Source: Gammaproteobacteria bacterium (GTDB taxonomy: Bacteria; Pseudomonadota; Gammaproteobacteria; Ga0077536). From it: DNA of 64,000 nt. This document shows positions 1 through 8,962 of this stretch, piece by piece. The stretch covers positions 124,001 through 188,000 of the forward strand of contig JACKNG010000003.1 of the NCBI GenBank assembly GCA_024235015.1. The letters are read 5' to 3'. How positions within the stretch are numbered: the stretch's first letter is position 1; each line of letters starts with the position of its first letter. A model generated the notes under the pieces. That model saw only the letters and a program-made list of their open reading frames with translations. It made no database searches and was not told where the DNA came from. Made by a program: the position numbers and the translations under genes.

Positions 1-807
1 ATCGCCGGCATGCTGCTGGGTTCGGGCGCGGCGGCGGCGGTGACCTGGGCCTGGCCGCACGAGGTCGTGCTGGCCTGGGCCTGGCGCGTGCCTTTCCTGG
101 TCGGCGCGGTGCTCGGCATCATCGGCGTGATCTACAATCGCCACCTGCCGCACAGCGATCACTTCCGCGAGCACGAACAATCGCGCGACGAGACCTCGCC
201 GCTGGTCGAGGCCTTCACGGTCAGCCTCGGTACCACCCTGCGCGCGACCGCCTTCGCCTCGGTCTACGGCATGGTGTTCTACTTCGCCCTGGTCTACCTG
301 CCGACCTGGGCCAGCGAACAGGCCGGCTACGATCTCGATCTCGCGATGCGCGTCAACGTCGTCGCCACCGCCGTGCTGCTGGTGCTGATCCCACTGAGCG
401 CCTGGGTGTCCGATCACCTCGTGCGCCGGACCCGCCTGATCGGCCTCGCCATGGCCGGCATCGCGGTGGCTGGCTACCCCTTGTTCCAGGCCATGGCGAG
501 TGGCGGCAGCCTCGCCGCGCTGGTCGTCAGCCAGGGCATCTTCGCGCTCCTGCTGGCGCTGCCGCTGGGCGCGGCGCCGGCGATGTTCGTCGAGATGTTT
601 CCCGAGCGCGATCGCCTCTCGGGCTACTCGGTGGCCTACAACCTCGGCCTCGGCGTGGTCGGCGGGGCGACGCCGATGATCGCCACCGCGATCATCAAGT
701 GGAGCGGCAGCGGCGCCGCCGCGGGCCTGCTGCTGGTCGGCGCTGCCGGCGTCGGCCTGCTCGCCGTGACCCTGATCCGGGATCGCAGCCGCGAACCGCT
801 GCGGTGA
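1..807 (+). CDS. MFS transporter, C-terminal part (5' end outside window)
   Basis: The frame is open from the first base, so the N-terminal half lies outside the window; 268 residues are visible. The protein is a run of hydrophobic helices separated by short loops. A conserved MFS loop is visible as SDHLVRRTRLIG near visible residue 135, and a long charged cytoplasmic loop (HSDHFREHEQSRDE) separates the two halves. The pattern resembles the metabolite:H+ symporter / ProP-like branch of the major facilitator superfamily, which imports organic acids or osmolytes through the inner membrane. The substrate cannot be read from the sequence. It stands alone on this strand, 234 bp before the next gene. 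Confidence 0.85.
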   Translation: MAGMLLGSGAAAAVTWAWPHEVVLAWAWRVPFLVGAVLGIIGVIYNRHLPHSDHFREHEQSRDETSPLVEAFTVSLGTTLRATAFASVYGMVFYFALVYLPTWASEQAGYDLDLAMRVNVVATAVLLVLIPLSAWVSDHLVRRTRLIGLAMAGIAVAGYPLFQAMASGGSLAALVVSQGIFALLLALPLGAAPAMFVEMFPERDRLSGYSVAYNLGLGVVGGATPMIATAIIKWSGSGAAAGLLLVGAAGVGLLAVTLIRDRSREPLR

Positions 808-1040
808 GTGTGCCGGGTCCGAAAAGTCCTAAAAGCCCACGACTTTTCACGTCCCTTTCACATGCTGCGCGGCCGCCCTTGTTAGCGTGAACGGGTCGCG
901 CAGCGAGGCGCGACTCCGCGCTGGCCCGGGCCGCGGCACTTTTGCCGCGCCCTGCCACGCAGGGAATGCCGGGCCAGTCCACTGATACGCCACCCGCGGC
1001 GAGCACCGCGCGTGGCGCTCGAGGAGGAGGTCCGACCCCC

Positions 1041-2414
1041 ATGAACCCTACCCTGCGCATCGCGGCGCTCGCCGCCGCGGCCACCCTGCCATTCACTGCC
1101 CAGGCCTACGGTCCCGACGATTTCCGCGCCTGGCTCAAGGCCAACCAGTCGGCCGAACCGCAATTCGTCGAGGGTGACGTCATCACCTACGACAAGGCCG
1201 ACCTGGTCCGGCCGTTCATTCCAACCGAGTTCCAGAGCGAGTGGATCTTCGACGGCATGGAGATGACCATCCACGATGCCGGCGACCTGACCCCGGCGCC
1301 GATCTACGTGAACGCGACGCAGAAGTTCGCCGGAACCGCCACCATCGCGGGCGACGGCGCGATCGAGAACTACACCGCCGGCCGCCCCTTCGACCCGGCC
1401 CAGTTCGAGCCCGGCAGCAAGGAAGACGGCTGGAAGGCGATCTGGAACTTCATGTACCGCTGGCAGAACGAGGGCCTGACCGTCGGCGAGGTGCACTGGG
1501 TGTGGGTGCGCCGCGGCGGCAACCACGACGGCCACGAGATCATGAGCCAGGACGGCGGTAAGTACGCCCAGTTCTACGGCGGTGGTGGCAGCTTCGAACG
1601 CGTGCTGACCGGCCCCTACAAGCGCGTCATGATGGCCCACCGCGCCGATCTCGCCGACAGCAACTACAAGCTCAACAACGGCGAGGGCTTCGCCAAGAAC
1701 ACCGAGTTCCGCGAGTACACCGGTTTCACCGCACCGTTCGACATCGCCGGCACCGCCTTCCTCATCCTGCGCTACGACGATCCGCGCAAGGCCGACGACT
1801 CGTGGGCCTACATCCCCAGCCTGCGCCGCGTGCGCCGCATCTCCGTCGAGGTGAAATCGGACTCGTTGCTCGGCACCGATCACACCCTGGAGGACTTCTA
1901 CGGCTTCAACGGCCGTCCGATGGAGCACGAGTGGGAATACGTCGGTACCGCCCGCATGCTGGTGGTGGCGCGCTCGCGCAACACCAACACCGTCTACTAC
2001 GGCCCCAATGGCTGGGCGGTGAAGGACGACTACGCGCTGCGCCTGGTCGACGTCATCCGCCAGATCCCGCAGTCGCCGACGCACCCCTACTCGGAGAAGT
2101 TCATCTGCGTCGACCGCGTGTCGGGTGAGTCCTACTACGCGGTCGCCTTCGACAAGGCCGGCGAGCTGTGGAAAGTCTGGCAGCTGACCAAGATCTGGTC
2201 CGAAGACCCGCAGTTCGACCAGGAAGCCAAGGAGTTCAACGGCGAGGAAACCCCGGAAGGCACCAACTTCCAGGTCTTCCAGAGCATCAACGTGATCGAC
2301 CTGCAGAACGATCGCGGCACCCTGGTGCCGACGCGCGGCATCTCCGCGCCGCACAACAAGCTCAGCCGCATCAAGCGCCTGCTCGACGTCAACTACCTGA
2401 CCGAGGGCCGCTGA
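1041..2414 (+). CDS. DUF1329 domain secreted protein
   Basis: A 457-residue protein with a clear signal peptide (residues 1 to about 22, ending FTAQA) followed by one long DUF1329 domain. The family is exported, related in fold to outer-membrane lipoprotein-sorting proteins, and is often found beside genes for degradation of steroids and other hydrophobic compounds; the molecular role is unknown. ATG 1041 is chosen because GAGGAGG lies just upstream and the signal peptide starts there, although the frame is open further upstream. It is followed by a strong hairpin shared with the convergent DUF35 gene. No lipobox cysteine is seen at the cleavage site. Confidence 0.9.
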   Translation: MNPTLRIAALAAAATLPFTAQAYGPDDFRAWLKANQSAEPQFVEGDVITYDKADLVRPFIPTEFQSEWIFDGMEMTIHDAGDLTPAPIYVNATQKFAGTATIAGDGAIENYTAGRPFDPAQFEPGSKEDGWKAIWNFMYRWQNEGLTVGEVHWVWVRRGGNHDGHEIMSQDGGKYAQFYGGGGSFERVLTGPYKRVMMAHRADLADSNYKLNNGEGFAKNTEFREYTGFTAPFDIAGTAFLILRYDDPRKADDSWAYIPSLRRVRRISVEVKSDSLLGTDHTLEDFYGFNGRPMEHEWEYVGTARMLVVARSRNTNTVYYGPNGWAVKDDYALRLVDVIRQIPQSPTHPYSEKFICVDRVSGESYYAVAFDKAGELWKVWQLTKIWSEDPQFDQEAKEFNGEETPEGTNFQVFQSINVIDLQNDRGTLVPTRGISAPHNKLSRIKRLLDVNYLTEGR

Positions 2415-2432
2415 GCCATTCTCGATCCGACT

Positions 2433-2461
2433 TCCGGCCGGCGCGCGTACCGCCGGCCGGA
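2433..2461. terminator. Bidirectional hairpin terminator between convergent genes
   Basis: A perfect 11-bp inverted repeat (TCCGGCCGGCG at 2433-2443 and its complement at 2451-2461) with a 7-base loop sits between the stops of the DUF1329 gene (2414, + strand) and the DUF35 gene (2473, - strand). No clear T-run follows on either side, which is common in very GC-rich genomes, so it is called on position and stem quality. Confidence 0.65.
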
Positions 2462-2472
2462 GGTCCGGGGCA

Positions 2473-2925
2473 TCAGGCGCTGCCGTCCGCCTTCACGTAA
2501 CGCCACTGCAGCAGCGTGAACGGCGGCGCATGATCGGCGTGGTGCTCGAACACGCCCTCGACCTCGGCACCGATGCGGAGATCCTGCATGGGATCGCCGA
2601 GCAGGTTGCCGACCAGGCGGATGTCGTCGGCGTGCGGCAGTTCGACCAGCACGATGACGTAGGGCCCCTGTGCCCCGAGCGCCGGGTGCACCGGGTGCCA
2701 CACGCGCTGGTGGCTGTAGAGGCGCCCGCGCGGCTCGACCTCGACGTAGGCGAGGTCGAAGTTCTGGCAGCGGTGACAGATCCACTCCGGCCCCCACTGG
2801 TAGCGGTCGCAGCGCCGGCAGCGCTGTACCAGCAGGCGTCCCTCGCGCAGGCCGTCCCAGTAGGGACGATCGAGATCGCTGGCGGCGGGCGCCGGCAGGC
2901 CGGGCTTCAGGTAGGCGGTGTTCAT
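2473..2925 (-). CDS. DUF35 zinc-ribbon / OB-fold protein, aldolase partner
   Basis: A 150-residue protein with an N-terminal rubredoxin-like zinc ribbon (Cys36, Cys39, Cys50, Cys53) and a C-terminal OB-fold (about 55-145). Such DUF35 proteins bind thiolase-fold enzymes; in steroid side-chain degradation the DUF35 domain of ChsH2 is needed by the aldolase Ltp2. Its ATG overlaps the TGA of the upstream thiolase-fold gene (ATGA, 2922-2925), so the two are translationally coupled, as expected for an obligate heteromer. The family and the pairing are clear; the acyl-CoA substrate is not. Confidence 0.9.
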   Translation of the reverse strand: MNTAYLKPGLPAPAASDLDRPYWDGLREGRLLVQRCRRCDRYQWGPEWICHRCQNFDLAYVEVEPRGRLYSHQRVWHPVHPALGAQGPYVIVLVELPHADDIRLVGNLLGDPMQDLRIGAEVEGVFEHHADHAPPFTLLQWRYVKADGSA

Positions 2926-4103
2926 AGGGTGGCCTCGCTGCCGAAGATGCAGCTCGAGACGGGCGTGACCATGGGGCCCGAGATGACCATCGAGACCTCG
3001 GCGCGCGGCACCTGCGCGGTCGAGGTGCGACGGATCTGGCGCACTGCCTCGAGGTTGAGCCCGAGCCCGTGCATGTAGCACTCGGCGAGGTTGCCGCCGG
3101 AGGTGTTGAGCGGCAGCTGGCCATCCGGCGCGAGCAGGTTGTCGAGGACGAAGAAGTCGTTGCACTCCTCGGCCTTGCACAGGCCGTGCTCGACGATGCT
3201 CATGAGCACGCCGCCGGTGAAGTTCTCGTAGCTCTGCACGACGTCGATGTCGGCCGGCCCCAGGCGCGCCATTTCGTACAGCCGCGGCGCCACGGTCCTG
3301 AAGCTCGAGGTGGCGTAGTCCGGGGTGTTGTGCACCGGCGCACCGGCGCGGTACTGGCTGCCGCCGACCGCCGCCAGCAGGTAGCAGGGCAGGTGCGGGA
3401 AATCGCGTGCGCGCTCGGCGCTGACCAGGATCATGGCGGCGGCGCCGTCGTTCTCCTGGCAGCAGTCGTAGAGATGCCAGGGCTCGACGATCCAGCGCGA
3501 CTCGTCGTAGGTCTGCTCGTCGAGCGGGCGGCCGTACATGACCGCGCGCTCGTTGGCCTGGGCGTGGGCATAGCTGGCCATGGCAATCGCGCGCAGGGCC
3601 TCCTGGCGCACGCCGTGCTCATGGGCGAAGCGGCGATACTTCATCACGAACATGTGCGCGGGCGAAAGCAGGCCGTAGGGCACGGTGTGGGCGAGGTTGC
3701 CACTCACCGTCGGCGTCTGCGCGCCCTGGCCGAAGCGGCCGAACTGGCCCTGGGCGAGGGCGCGGAACACCACCACGCACTCGGCCTGGCCGGTCGCGAT
3801 GGCCGCCGCGGCGTTGCCGATCGCCGCCGAGCCGCCGCCGCCACCGCCGCCCCATTGCATGTTGGAAAAGCGCAGGTCGCGGCAGCCGAGCGCCGCGGCG
3901 AGTTGGGAAGGATCGTTGCGGTCGTTGCTGAACGAGGCGAAGCCGTCGATCTCCCGCGGGTGGATGCCGGCATCGGCGCAGGCATTGACGATGGCTTCCA
4001 GGGCGAGCTTGAACTCGGCGTCCGGTGACTGGCCACGCTTGTAGTAGGTGGTCTCGCCGACGCCGACCACGGCGACCCGGCCGCGCAGGGTGCGTTGGGT
4101 CAT
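2922..4103 (-). CDS. Thiolase-fold acyl-CoA aldolase, Ltp2-like (SCP2-thiolase family)
   Basis: A 393-residue thiolase superfamily protein that would normally be called acetyl-CoA acetyltransferase or lipid-transfer protein. The thiolase nucleophile region reads MQWGGGGGGGSAAIG and has no cysteine, and the usual GHP box reads GGNLAECYMHG with Tyr343 where thiolases have His. A second tyrosine, Tyr292 (YENFT), also matches the catalytic tyrosines known in the retro-aldolase Ltp2. I therefore infer C-C bond cleavage of a beta-hydroxyacyl-CoA rather than thiolysis. It is the middle gene of an operon: amidohydrolase upstream (4-bp gap), DUF35 partner downstream (ATGA overlap). Confidence 0.85.
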   Translation of the reverse strand: MTQRTLRGRVAVVGVGETTYYKRGQSPDAEFKLALEAIVNACADAGIHPREIDGFASFSNDRNDPSQLAAALGCRDLRFSNMQWGGGGGGGSAAIGNAAAAIATGQAECVVVFRALAQGQFGRFGQGAQTPTVSGNLAHTVPYGLLSPAHMFVMKYRRFAHEHGVRQEALRAIAMASYAHAQANERAVMYGRPLDEQTYDESRWIVEPWHLYDCCQENDGAAAMILVSAERARDFPHLPCYLLAAVGGSQYRAGAPVHNTPDYATSSFRTVAPRLYEMARLGPADIDVVQSYENFTGGVLMSIVEHGLCKAEECNDFFVLDNLLAPDGQLPLNTSGGNLAECYMHGLGLNLEAVRQIRRTSTAQVPRAEVSMVISGPMVTPVSSCIFGSEATL

Positions 4104-4107
4104 GCGC

Positions 4108-5316
4108 TCAGGCTCCGGCCACCGGCCGGCGGTAGCGTGCCGGGATCTCGAAACCGAAGATGCGCGCGGCGTTGAGCCCCAGCACCTTGGCACGTTCGTC
4201 GTCGTCGAGCCGCCCCATGGTGCGCTCGATGGCGGCGGCGGAATGCGGCCAGGTGCCCTCGTGGTGCGGGAAGTCGTTGGCCCACAGGAAGTTGTCGCCG
4301 AGGTCGAACTCGCGCAGCAGGGCCAGCCCCGGCGGGTCCTCGCCGAAACTGGCGAAACCGTTGCTGCGGAAGTACTCGCTCGGCAGCTGCTTCAGCTTCG
4401 GCCGTACCCACATGTGGTGCTTGTGGTAGGCCTCGTCCATCGCCGTCAGCATCCACGGCACCCAGCCGATGCCGGCCTCGATGGAACCGAAGCGCAGGCG
4501 CGGGAAGCGTTCGATGACACCCGCGGCGCACAGGTTGACCAGCGGTTCCATGGTCGGGCTGAGCGAATGCACGGCGTAGTTGATCACCGCGCCGCCGTTG
4601 CCGCGCGCCGTGCGCGGATCGCGCCCGGTGGAGACGTGGAAGGTCACCGGCAGGTCGGCATCCTGGATCGCCGCCCACAGGGGGTCGAACTCGGGCAGGT
4701 TGTAGTTGGGGTGCTCCCAGTCCGGCGCGCCCCACACCGGCTTGCACGGCAGGCACAGGCCGCGAAAGCCGCGCTTCGCGGCACGCTGCACCTCGGCCAC
4801 CGCGCCGGCGACGTCGCCACTGGCGATGCAGGCCATCGGCGAGAGGCGGTCGTTGGTCGGCCCGAAGGTCTCCCAGGCCCAGTCGTTCCAGGCCCGGCAC
4901 ATGGCCTGGCTGAACTCGACGTCCGGCGTCGCCCAGATCGTCAGGCCCTTGTTGGGGAAGATGATCTCGCAGTCGATGCCGTCGCGGGCGTGGGCGGCGA
5001 GGCGCTCGTCGACCGTCAGGCCGGCCTCGACCCGTTCGAGATCCTCGCCCTCGAACTTGAGCGCGCTGAGCCGGATCGGGCGGAAGCCCTCGGTCTTCTG
5101 GAACTTCGCGCCGTCGCCGCCGAGCACGATGCCAGGCAGGCGATCCTGGTAGCGGGCGTCCATGCGCGCGGCGAGGAAGTCGCTGGGCTCCTGGGCGTGG
5201 CCGTCGGCGGAGACCATGAAGTACTTGTTGGCGGCGTCAGGACGCGGCGAGCGCGGCCAGCCCGCGCTGCCCGGGGTGTCCTGTCGCCACAGGTTGGGAT
5301 CGGCTGCAACGCTCAT
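4108..5316 (-). CDS. Amidohydrolase-2 family metal-dependent hydrolase / decarboxylase
   Basis: A 402-residue TIM-barrel protein of the amidohydrolase 2 family. The metal-binding D-x-H type motif is seen at SADGHAQEP (Asp38, His40), later ligands at TFHVSTGRDP and at NDFPHHEGTWPHS near the C terminus. Relatives include ACMSD-type decarboxylases and hydrolases of ring-cleavage products. It is the first gene of the operon with the aldolase and the DUF35 protein, which suggests the three act on successive intermediates of an aliphatic or steroid-like acyl-CoA. The start at 5316 gives an N terminus without signal peptide, so the enzyme is cytoplasmic. Substrate unknown. Confidence 0.85.
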   Translation of the reverse strand: MSVAADPNLWRQDTPGSAGWPRSPRPDAANKYFMVSADGHAQEPSDFLAARMDARYQDRLPGIVLGGDGAKFQKTEGFRPIRLSALKFEGEDLERVEAGLTVDERLAAHARDGIDCEIIFPNKGLTIWATPDVEFSQAMCRAWNDWAWETFGPTNDRLSPMACIASGDVAGAVAEVQRAAKRGFRGLCLPCKPVWGAPDWEHPNYNLPEFDPLWAAIQDADLPVTFHVSTGRDPRTARGNGGAVINYAVHSLSPTMEPLVNLCAAGVIERFPRLRFGSIEAGIGWVPWMLTAMDEAYHKHHMWVRPKLKQLPSEYFRSNGFASFGEDPPGLALLREFDLGDNFLWANDFPHHEGTWPHSAAAIERTMGRLDDDERAKVLGLNAARIFGFEIPARYRRPVAGA

Positions 5317-5499
5317 CGCCAGGGCTCCGGGAAAACAGGGGCGTATCGTCGTACAGGAAGCCGCGGCGGTGCAAATGGCGGCACGCCGGGCGACGGCCAG
5401 CCGCCTCGGATCAGCTTTCGGCCTGACTGCCGGTCCCACCGCGTGGCCGGTCGGCTATCATGCCGCGCCGCCGCCGGCGTTCAGCAGGACCCCGTCCAC

Positions 5500-7062
5500 G
5501 TGACCCTCAAGTACCTCAACGTCATCGACGACGCCACCGAGCCGGGCCGCCGCGAGCTGTTCCGTTTCGGGATCGCCCTGGTCTTCATCATCGGCATCCT
5601 GCTCTACACCGGCGCCCGCTTCGGCGACGTCAGCTTTCTGCTGGTCGTGGCCGGCATCGTCGGCGGTTACATGGCGATGAACATCGGCGCCAACGACGTC
5701 GCCAACAACGTCGGCCCGGCGGTCGGCGCGCGTGCCCTGACCATGGCCGGCGCCATCCTCATCGCGGCGGTGTGCGAGGCGGCCGGCGCCCTCATCGCCG
5801 GCGGCGACGTCGTCGGGACCATCCGCAACGGCATCATCGCGCCCGATGCCGTCGCCGCGGCCGACGTCTTCGTCTGGCTGATGCTGGCGGCGATGCTGGC
5901 CGGCGCACTGTGGTTGAACATCGCGACCGCGGTCGGCGCGCCCATCTCGACCACCCATTCGATCGTCGGCGGCGTACTCGGCGCCGGCGTCGCGGCCGGC
6001 GGCTGGAGCGTCGTCGACTGGGTCAAGGTCGGCCAGATCGCGGCGAGCTGGATCATCTCGCCGCTGTTCGGCGGCATCATCGCCGCCGCCTTCCTGCTCC
6101 TGATCAAGCGCACCATCACCTACAAGACCGACGTCACCGAGGCCGCCGCGCGCGTGGTGCCGCTGCTGATCGCGGCGATGACCTGGGCCTTCTCGACCTA
6201 CCTCGTGCTCAAGGGCCTCAAGCACGTCGTCAGGCTCGGCTTCCTGCCCGCCCTCGCCATCGGTCTCGCCCTCGCCGTCGGCGTGCTGGCGCTGAGCCGG
6301 CCACTCGTCGCGCGCGCCGCACGCGCACTGCCCAACGACAAGCGCAGCGTCAACCGCCTGTTCACCGTGCCACTGATCTTCGCCGCCGCCCTGCTGAGCT
6401 TCTCCCACGGCGCCAACGACGTCGCCAACGCGGTCGGTCCGCTGGCCGCGATCCACGACGCGGTGCTCGCCGGCGCGGTCGGCCACGAGGCGCGCATTCC
6501 ACCGTGGATCATGCTGGTCGGTGCCATCGGCATCGCCATCGGCCTGGCCCTCTACGGGCCGCGCCTGATCCGCACCGTCGGCAGCGAGATCACCGACATG
6601 GACCAGATGCGCGCCTTCAGCATCGCCATGGCCGCCGCCACCACCGTGCTGGTCGCCTCCCAGCTCGGCCTGCCGGTCAGTTCCACCCACATCGCGGTCG
6701 GCGGCGTGTTCGGGGTCGGATTCCTGCGCGAGTACATCAAGTCCAGCCACGTCAACATGCTGCTCGAGATCCGTCACCACCACCAGGGCGCGGACCAGGG
6801 CGTGGTCGAGGAATTCCTCGGTCACTACGAGAAAGCGACCCTCGAGCAGAAAGCCGCGATGCTGGCCGATCTCAAGCGCCAGTCGGCGGTCTCACCGCTG
6901 TCGCCGGCCGAACGCAAGATGTTGAAGAAGGCCTACCGCAAGGCCCTGGTCAAGCGCACCGCGCTGCTCAAGATCGTGGCCGCCTGGCTGATCACCCTGC
7001 CGGTCTCGGGCCTCATGGCCGCCCTGCTCTACTTCACCATCCGCGGCATGCTGCTGCCCTGA
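5500..7062 (+). CDS. PiT family inorganic phosphate transporter
   Basis: A 520-residue inner-membrane carrier of the PiT family, which moves metal-phosphate with H+ or Na+. The duplicated family signature is plain: NIGANDVANNVGPAVGA near residue 60 and SHGANDVANAVGP near residue 305, each followed by further helices. A cytoplasmic loop after residue 420 is rich in charged residues, and a final helix closes the protein. I choose GTG 5500 because a purine-rich AGCAGGA lies upstream and the family's N terminus begins there; the frame stays open far upstream, but that part is antisense to the amidohydrolase gene. No pit-associated DUF47 accessory gene is adjacent. Confidence 0.92.
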   Translation: MTLKYLNVIDDATEPGRRELFRFGIALVFIIGILLYTGARFGDVSFLLVVAGIVGGYMAMNIGANDVANNVGPAVGARALTMAGAILIAAVCEAAGALIAGGDVVGTIRNGIIAPDAVAAADVFVWLMLAAMLAGALWLNIATAVGAPISTTHSIVGGVLGAGVAAGGWSVVDWVKVGQIAASWIISPLFGGIIAAAFLLLIKRTITYKTDVTEAAARVVPLLIAAMTWAFSTYLVLKGLKHVVRLGFLPALAIGLALAVGVLALSRPLVARAARALPNDKRSVNRLFTVPLIFAAALLSFSHGANDVANAVGPLAAIHDAVLAGAVGHEARIPPWIMLVGAIGIAIGLALYGPRLIRTVGSEITDMDQMRAFSIAMAAATTVLVASQLGLPVSSTHIAVGGVFGVGFLREYIKSSHVNMLLEIRHHHQGADQGVVEEFLGHYEKATLEQKAAMLADLKRQSAVSPLSPAERKMLKKAYRKALVKRTALLKIVAAWLITLPVSGLMAALLYFTIRGMLLP

Positions 7063-7241
7063 CGCGCGAAGCGCGCGCGGCCGCGCCTTGACCTGGGTCA
7101 AGCGGCGCGCCGTCACATCCCGTATTCATTGCCCTCCAACGGCGCTGCCCGGGCGCCGGCATCGTCGCCCGGCGCCGCGCTGCAGCCGGTCACCAGCGCG
7201 GCACTCCATCACGACCAGGCAATCCCGGAGGGGACAACACC

Positions 7242-8465
7242 ATGCAAATCGGCGCTTTCTACCTGCCCTCGGTCGGCCACCTCGAAGACATCAAGCAGGG
7301 CATGGCCGGCAAACGCACCGACCTGTACCAGATGATGCTGCGCGAGGTCACCGAGCAGCTCCAGTACATGGACGAGAACGGCTACTACGGGGCCGGCTTC
7401 ACCGAGCACCATTTCCACGTCGAGGGCGAGGAAGTGTCGACCAACCCGGTCATCCTCGATCTCTACTTCGGCCTGCAGACCCGGCGCATGAAGTTCGGCC
7501 AGCTCGGCTGCGTGCTGCCCTCGCAGAACCCGATCAACCTGGCCGAGAACATCGCCATGGTCTCGCAGATGCTGCAGGGCCGCGTGTTCGCCGGCTTTGC
7601 CCGCGGCTACCAGCCGCGCTGGGTCAACGTGCTCGGCCAACAGGTCGGGCTCGGTGATCCCGGCGACGGCGAAGCCTACGAGGATCTCAAGCGCGAACTG
7701 TTCGAAGAGCACTTCGACATCATCATGGAAGCGTGGCAGAACGACACCTTCAGCTTCCAGGGCAAGCACTGGCAGGTGCCGACCAGGGACATCAAGTGGG
7801 CCGCGGCCGAGGTCGCCTGGAACTACGGCCAGGGCTGCAACAAGGACGGCATCATCGAGGAAATCGGCATCGCGCCGCCGACCTACGACAAGCAGATGCC
7901 CGATCTCTTCATGCCCTTCGCCACCTCCGAGCGCTCGATCCGCTGGGGCATGGAACGCGGCCTCGTGCCGGTCACGGTGATGACCGACATCGGCACCACG
8001 CGCGGCCACTTCCAGGCCGCCATGGAGGCCGCCAACGCCGCCGGGCGCAATTACAAGTTCGGCCAGGGCATGGCGCTGTCGCGCGAGGTCATCGTCGCCG
8101 ACACCGATGCCGAGGCCGAGGCCATCGCGCGCGAGGCCGGTTCGTTCATCTGGAACAACTTCTTCGTGCCGTTCGGCTTCAACGCCGCGGTGGCACGCCC
8201 CGGCGAAGGTCCGTGGGACATGCCGGCGACCTTCGAGACCGCGTCCGAACGCGGCCTCGTGATCCACGGTTCGCCGGACACGGTCAACCGCAAGATCGAG
8301 GCCCTGCTGAAGGAACTGCCGGTCGATTACTTCTGGATGTTCATCTACAACCACATGCCGCAGAAGGCGTGCATGAAGAGCCTCGAACTCGTTACCGAGA
8401 AGGTGTGGCCGCACTTCACCGACAGCATCGGCGCGGCGGCGGGCCTGCAGAAATCGGCCGGCTGA
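7242..8465 (+). CDS. LLM class flavin-dependent oxidoreductase (luciferase-like)
   Basis: A 407-residue bacterial-luciferase-like TIM-barrel protein, a class that uses reduced FMN or F420 for monooxygenation or hydride transfer. The N terminus (MQIGAFYLPSVGH), the conserved FTEHHFH segment near residue 61 and the LSQNPINLAEN-like strand (LPSQNPINLAENIAM) are typical. GGAGGGG lies 8-14 bases before the ATG. It forms a single-gene unit between the PiT gene and a convergent SnoaL gene. The window also encodes a flavin reductase (48.8 kb), which could supply reduced FMN, but the genes are far apart. Substrate unknown; monooxygenation of a hydrophobic compound is plausible. Confidence 0.9.
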   Translation: MQIGAFYLPSVGHLEDIKQGMAGKRTDLYQMMLREVTEQLQYMDENGYYGAGFTEHHFHVEGEEVSTNPVILDLYFGLQTRRMKFGQLGCVLPSQNPINLAENIAMVSQMLQGRVFAGFARGYQPRWVNVLGQQVGLGDPGDGEAYEDLKRELFEEHFDIIMEAWQNDTFSFQGKHWQVPTRDIKWAAAEVAWNYGQGCNKDGIIEEIGIAPPTYDKQMPDLFMPFATSERSIRWGMERGLVPVTVMTDIGTTRGHFQAAMEAANAAGRNYKFGQGMALSREVIVADTDAEAEAIAREAGSFIWNNFFVPFGFNAAVARPGEGPWDMPATFETASERGLVIHGSPDTVNRKIEALLKELPVDYFWMFIYNHMPQKACMKSLELVTEKVWPHFTDSIGAAAGLQKSAG

Positions 8466-8488
8466 GGCACGCGAGCCGCATGCCCTGC

Positions 8489-8532
8489 CCCCGTGGGTCG
8501 CCGCCGCGTCGCTGCGCCCCGCGGGGTTTCTT
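8489..8532 (+). terminator. Possible rho-independent terminator after the LLM gene
   Basis: CCCCG at 8489-8493 can pair with CGGGG at 8522-8526, and the right arm is itself part of the palindrome CCCCGCGGGG (8517-8526). TTTCTT follows directly, which suits a terminator for the + strand gene ending at 8465. The long loop and competing pairings keep confidence low. Confidence 0.35.
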
Positions 8533-8535
8533 CCG

Positions 8536-8952
8536 TCACGGCAGCGCGCCGACCTGGCGCAGCGCGCCGCGCACGTCCCACAGGTCGACCTGGCGGCAGA
8601 TGAGGCCGTCGCGCAAACCGAGCACGCTGACCCCGCGCACGACGAAACAGCGGTTCGCGACGTCGAAGCCGAGGAAAGTCCGTCCCGGTCCCCAGTTCGC
8701 CGTCCATTGCCATTCCACCGCACCACCGGCGGCACCCCCGGTCCAGCGCCGGAAGGCGAGCCGGGTGACGCCGCTGTGGAAGAAGCTCTCGAACAGCGCG
8801 CCGAGCGCGTCGCGCCCGCATACCCGCTCGCCGAACACCGGGTCCTCGAACTCGACGTCGGCGGTGTAGCAGGCCAGCGCGCCGGCGACGTCGCCGCGGG
8901 TGTAGCAGTCGAGCCAGCCGCGAACGAAGGATTCCAGCCCGTCGGTGGTCAT
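8536..8952 (-). CDS. SnoaL-like / NTF2-fold protein
   Basis: A 138-residue protein with the cone-shaped NTF2-like fold: an N-terminal helix (LESFVRGWLDCYTRGD), the strand ACYTADVEFEDPVFGE, and alternating strands to the end. Members act as small isomerases, dehydratases, or ligand-binding domains. It lies 10 bp downstream of the CocE-type hydrolase gene and is almost certainly co-transcribed with it, so it may handle the hydrolysis product. No catalytic residue can be assigned with certainty. Confidence 0.85.
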   Translation of the reverse strand: MTTDGLESFVRGWLDCYTRGDVAGALACYTADVEFEDPVFGERVCGRDALGALFESFFHSGVTRLAFRRWTGGAAGGAVEWQWTANWGPGRTFLGFDVANRCFVVRGVSVLGLRDGLICRQVDLWDVRGALRQVGALP

Positions 8953-8962
8953 GGCCGCATCT

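Noticed and set aside
882..2354. Long open frame on the minus strand antisense to the DUF1329 gene.
   Set aside because: It is a shadow of high GC content; its protein is low-complexity, has no family features, and the DUF1329 gene on the plus strand has a signal peptide and ribosome site.
4048..5499. Upstream extension of the PiT phosphate carrier frame.
   Set aside because: This part is antisense to the amidohydrolase gene and reads as low-complexity Arg/Gly protein; the carrier family begins at about 5500.
5458..6825. Long Asp/Gly/His-rich minus-strand frame inside the PiT gene.
   Set aside because: Composition follows from reading the GC-rich codons of a membrane protein backward; no domain is visible.
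7063..7241. CGCGC-GAA-GCGCG hairpin after the PiT gene as a terminator.
   Set aside because: The alternating CG run makes many equal pairings and no T-run follows, so it does not stand out from background.
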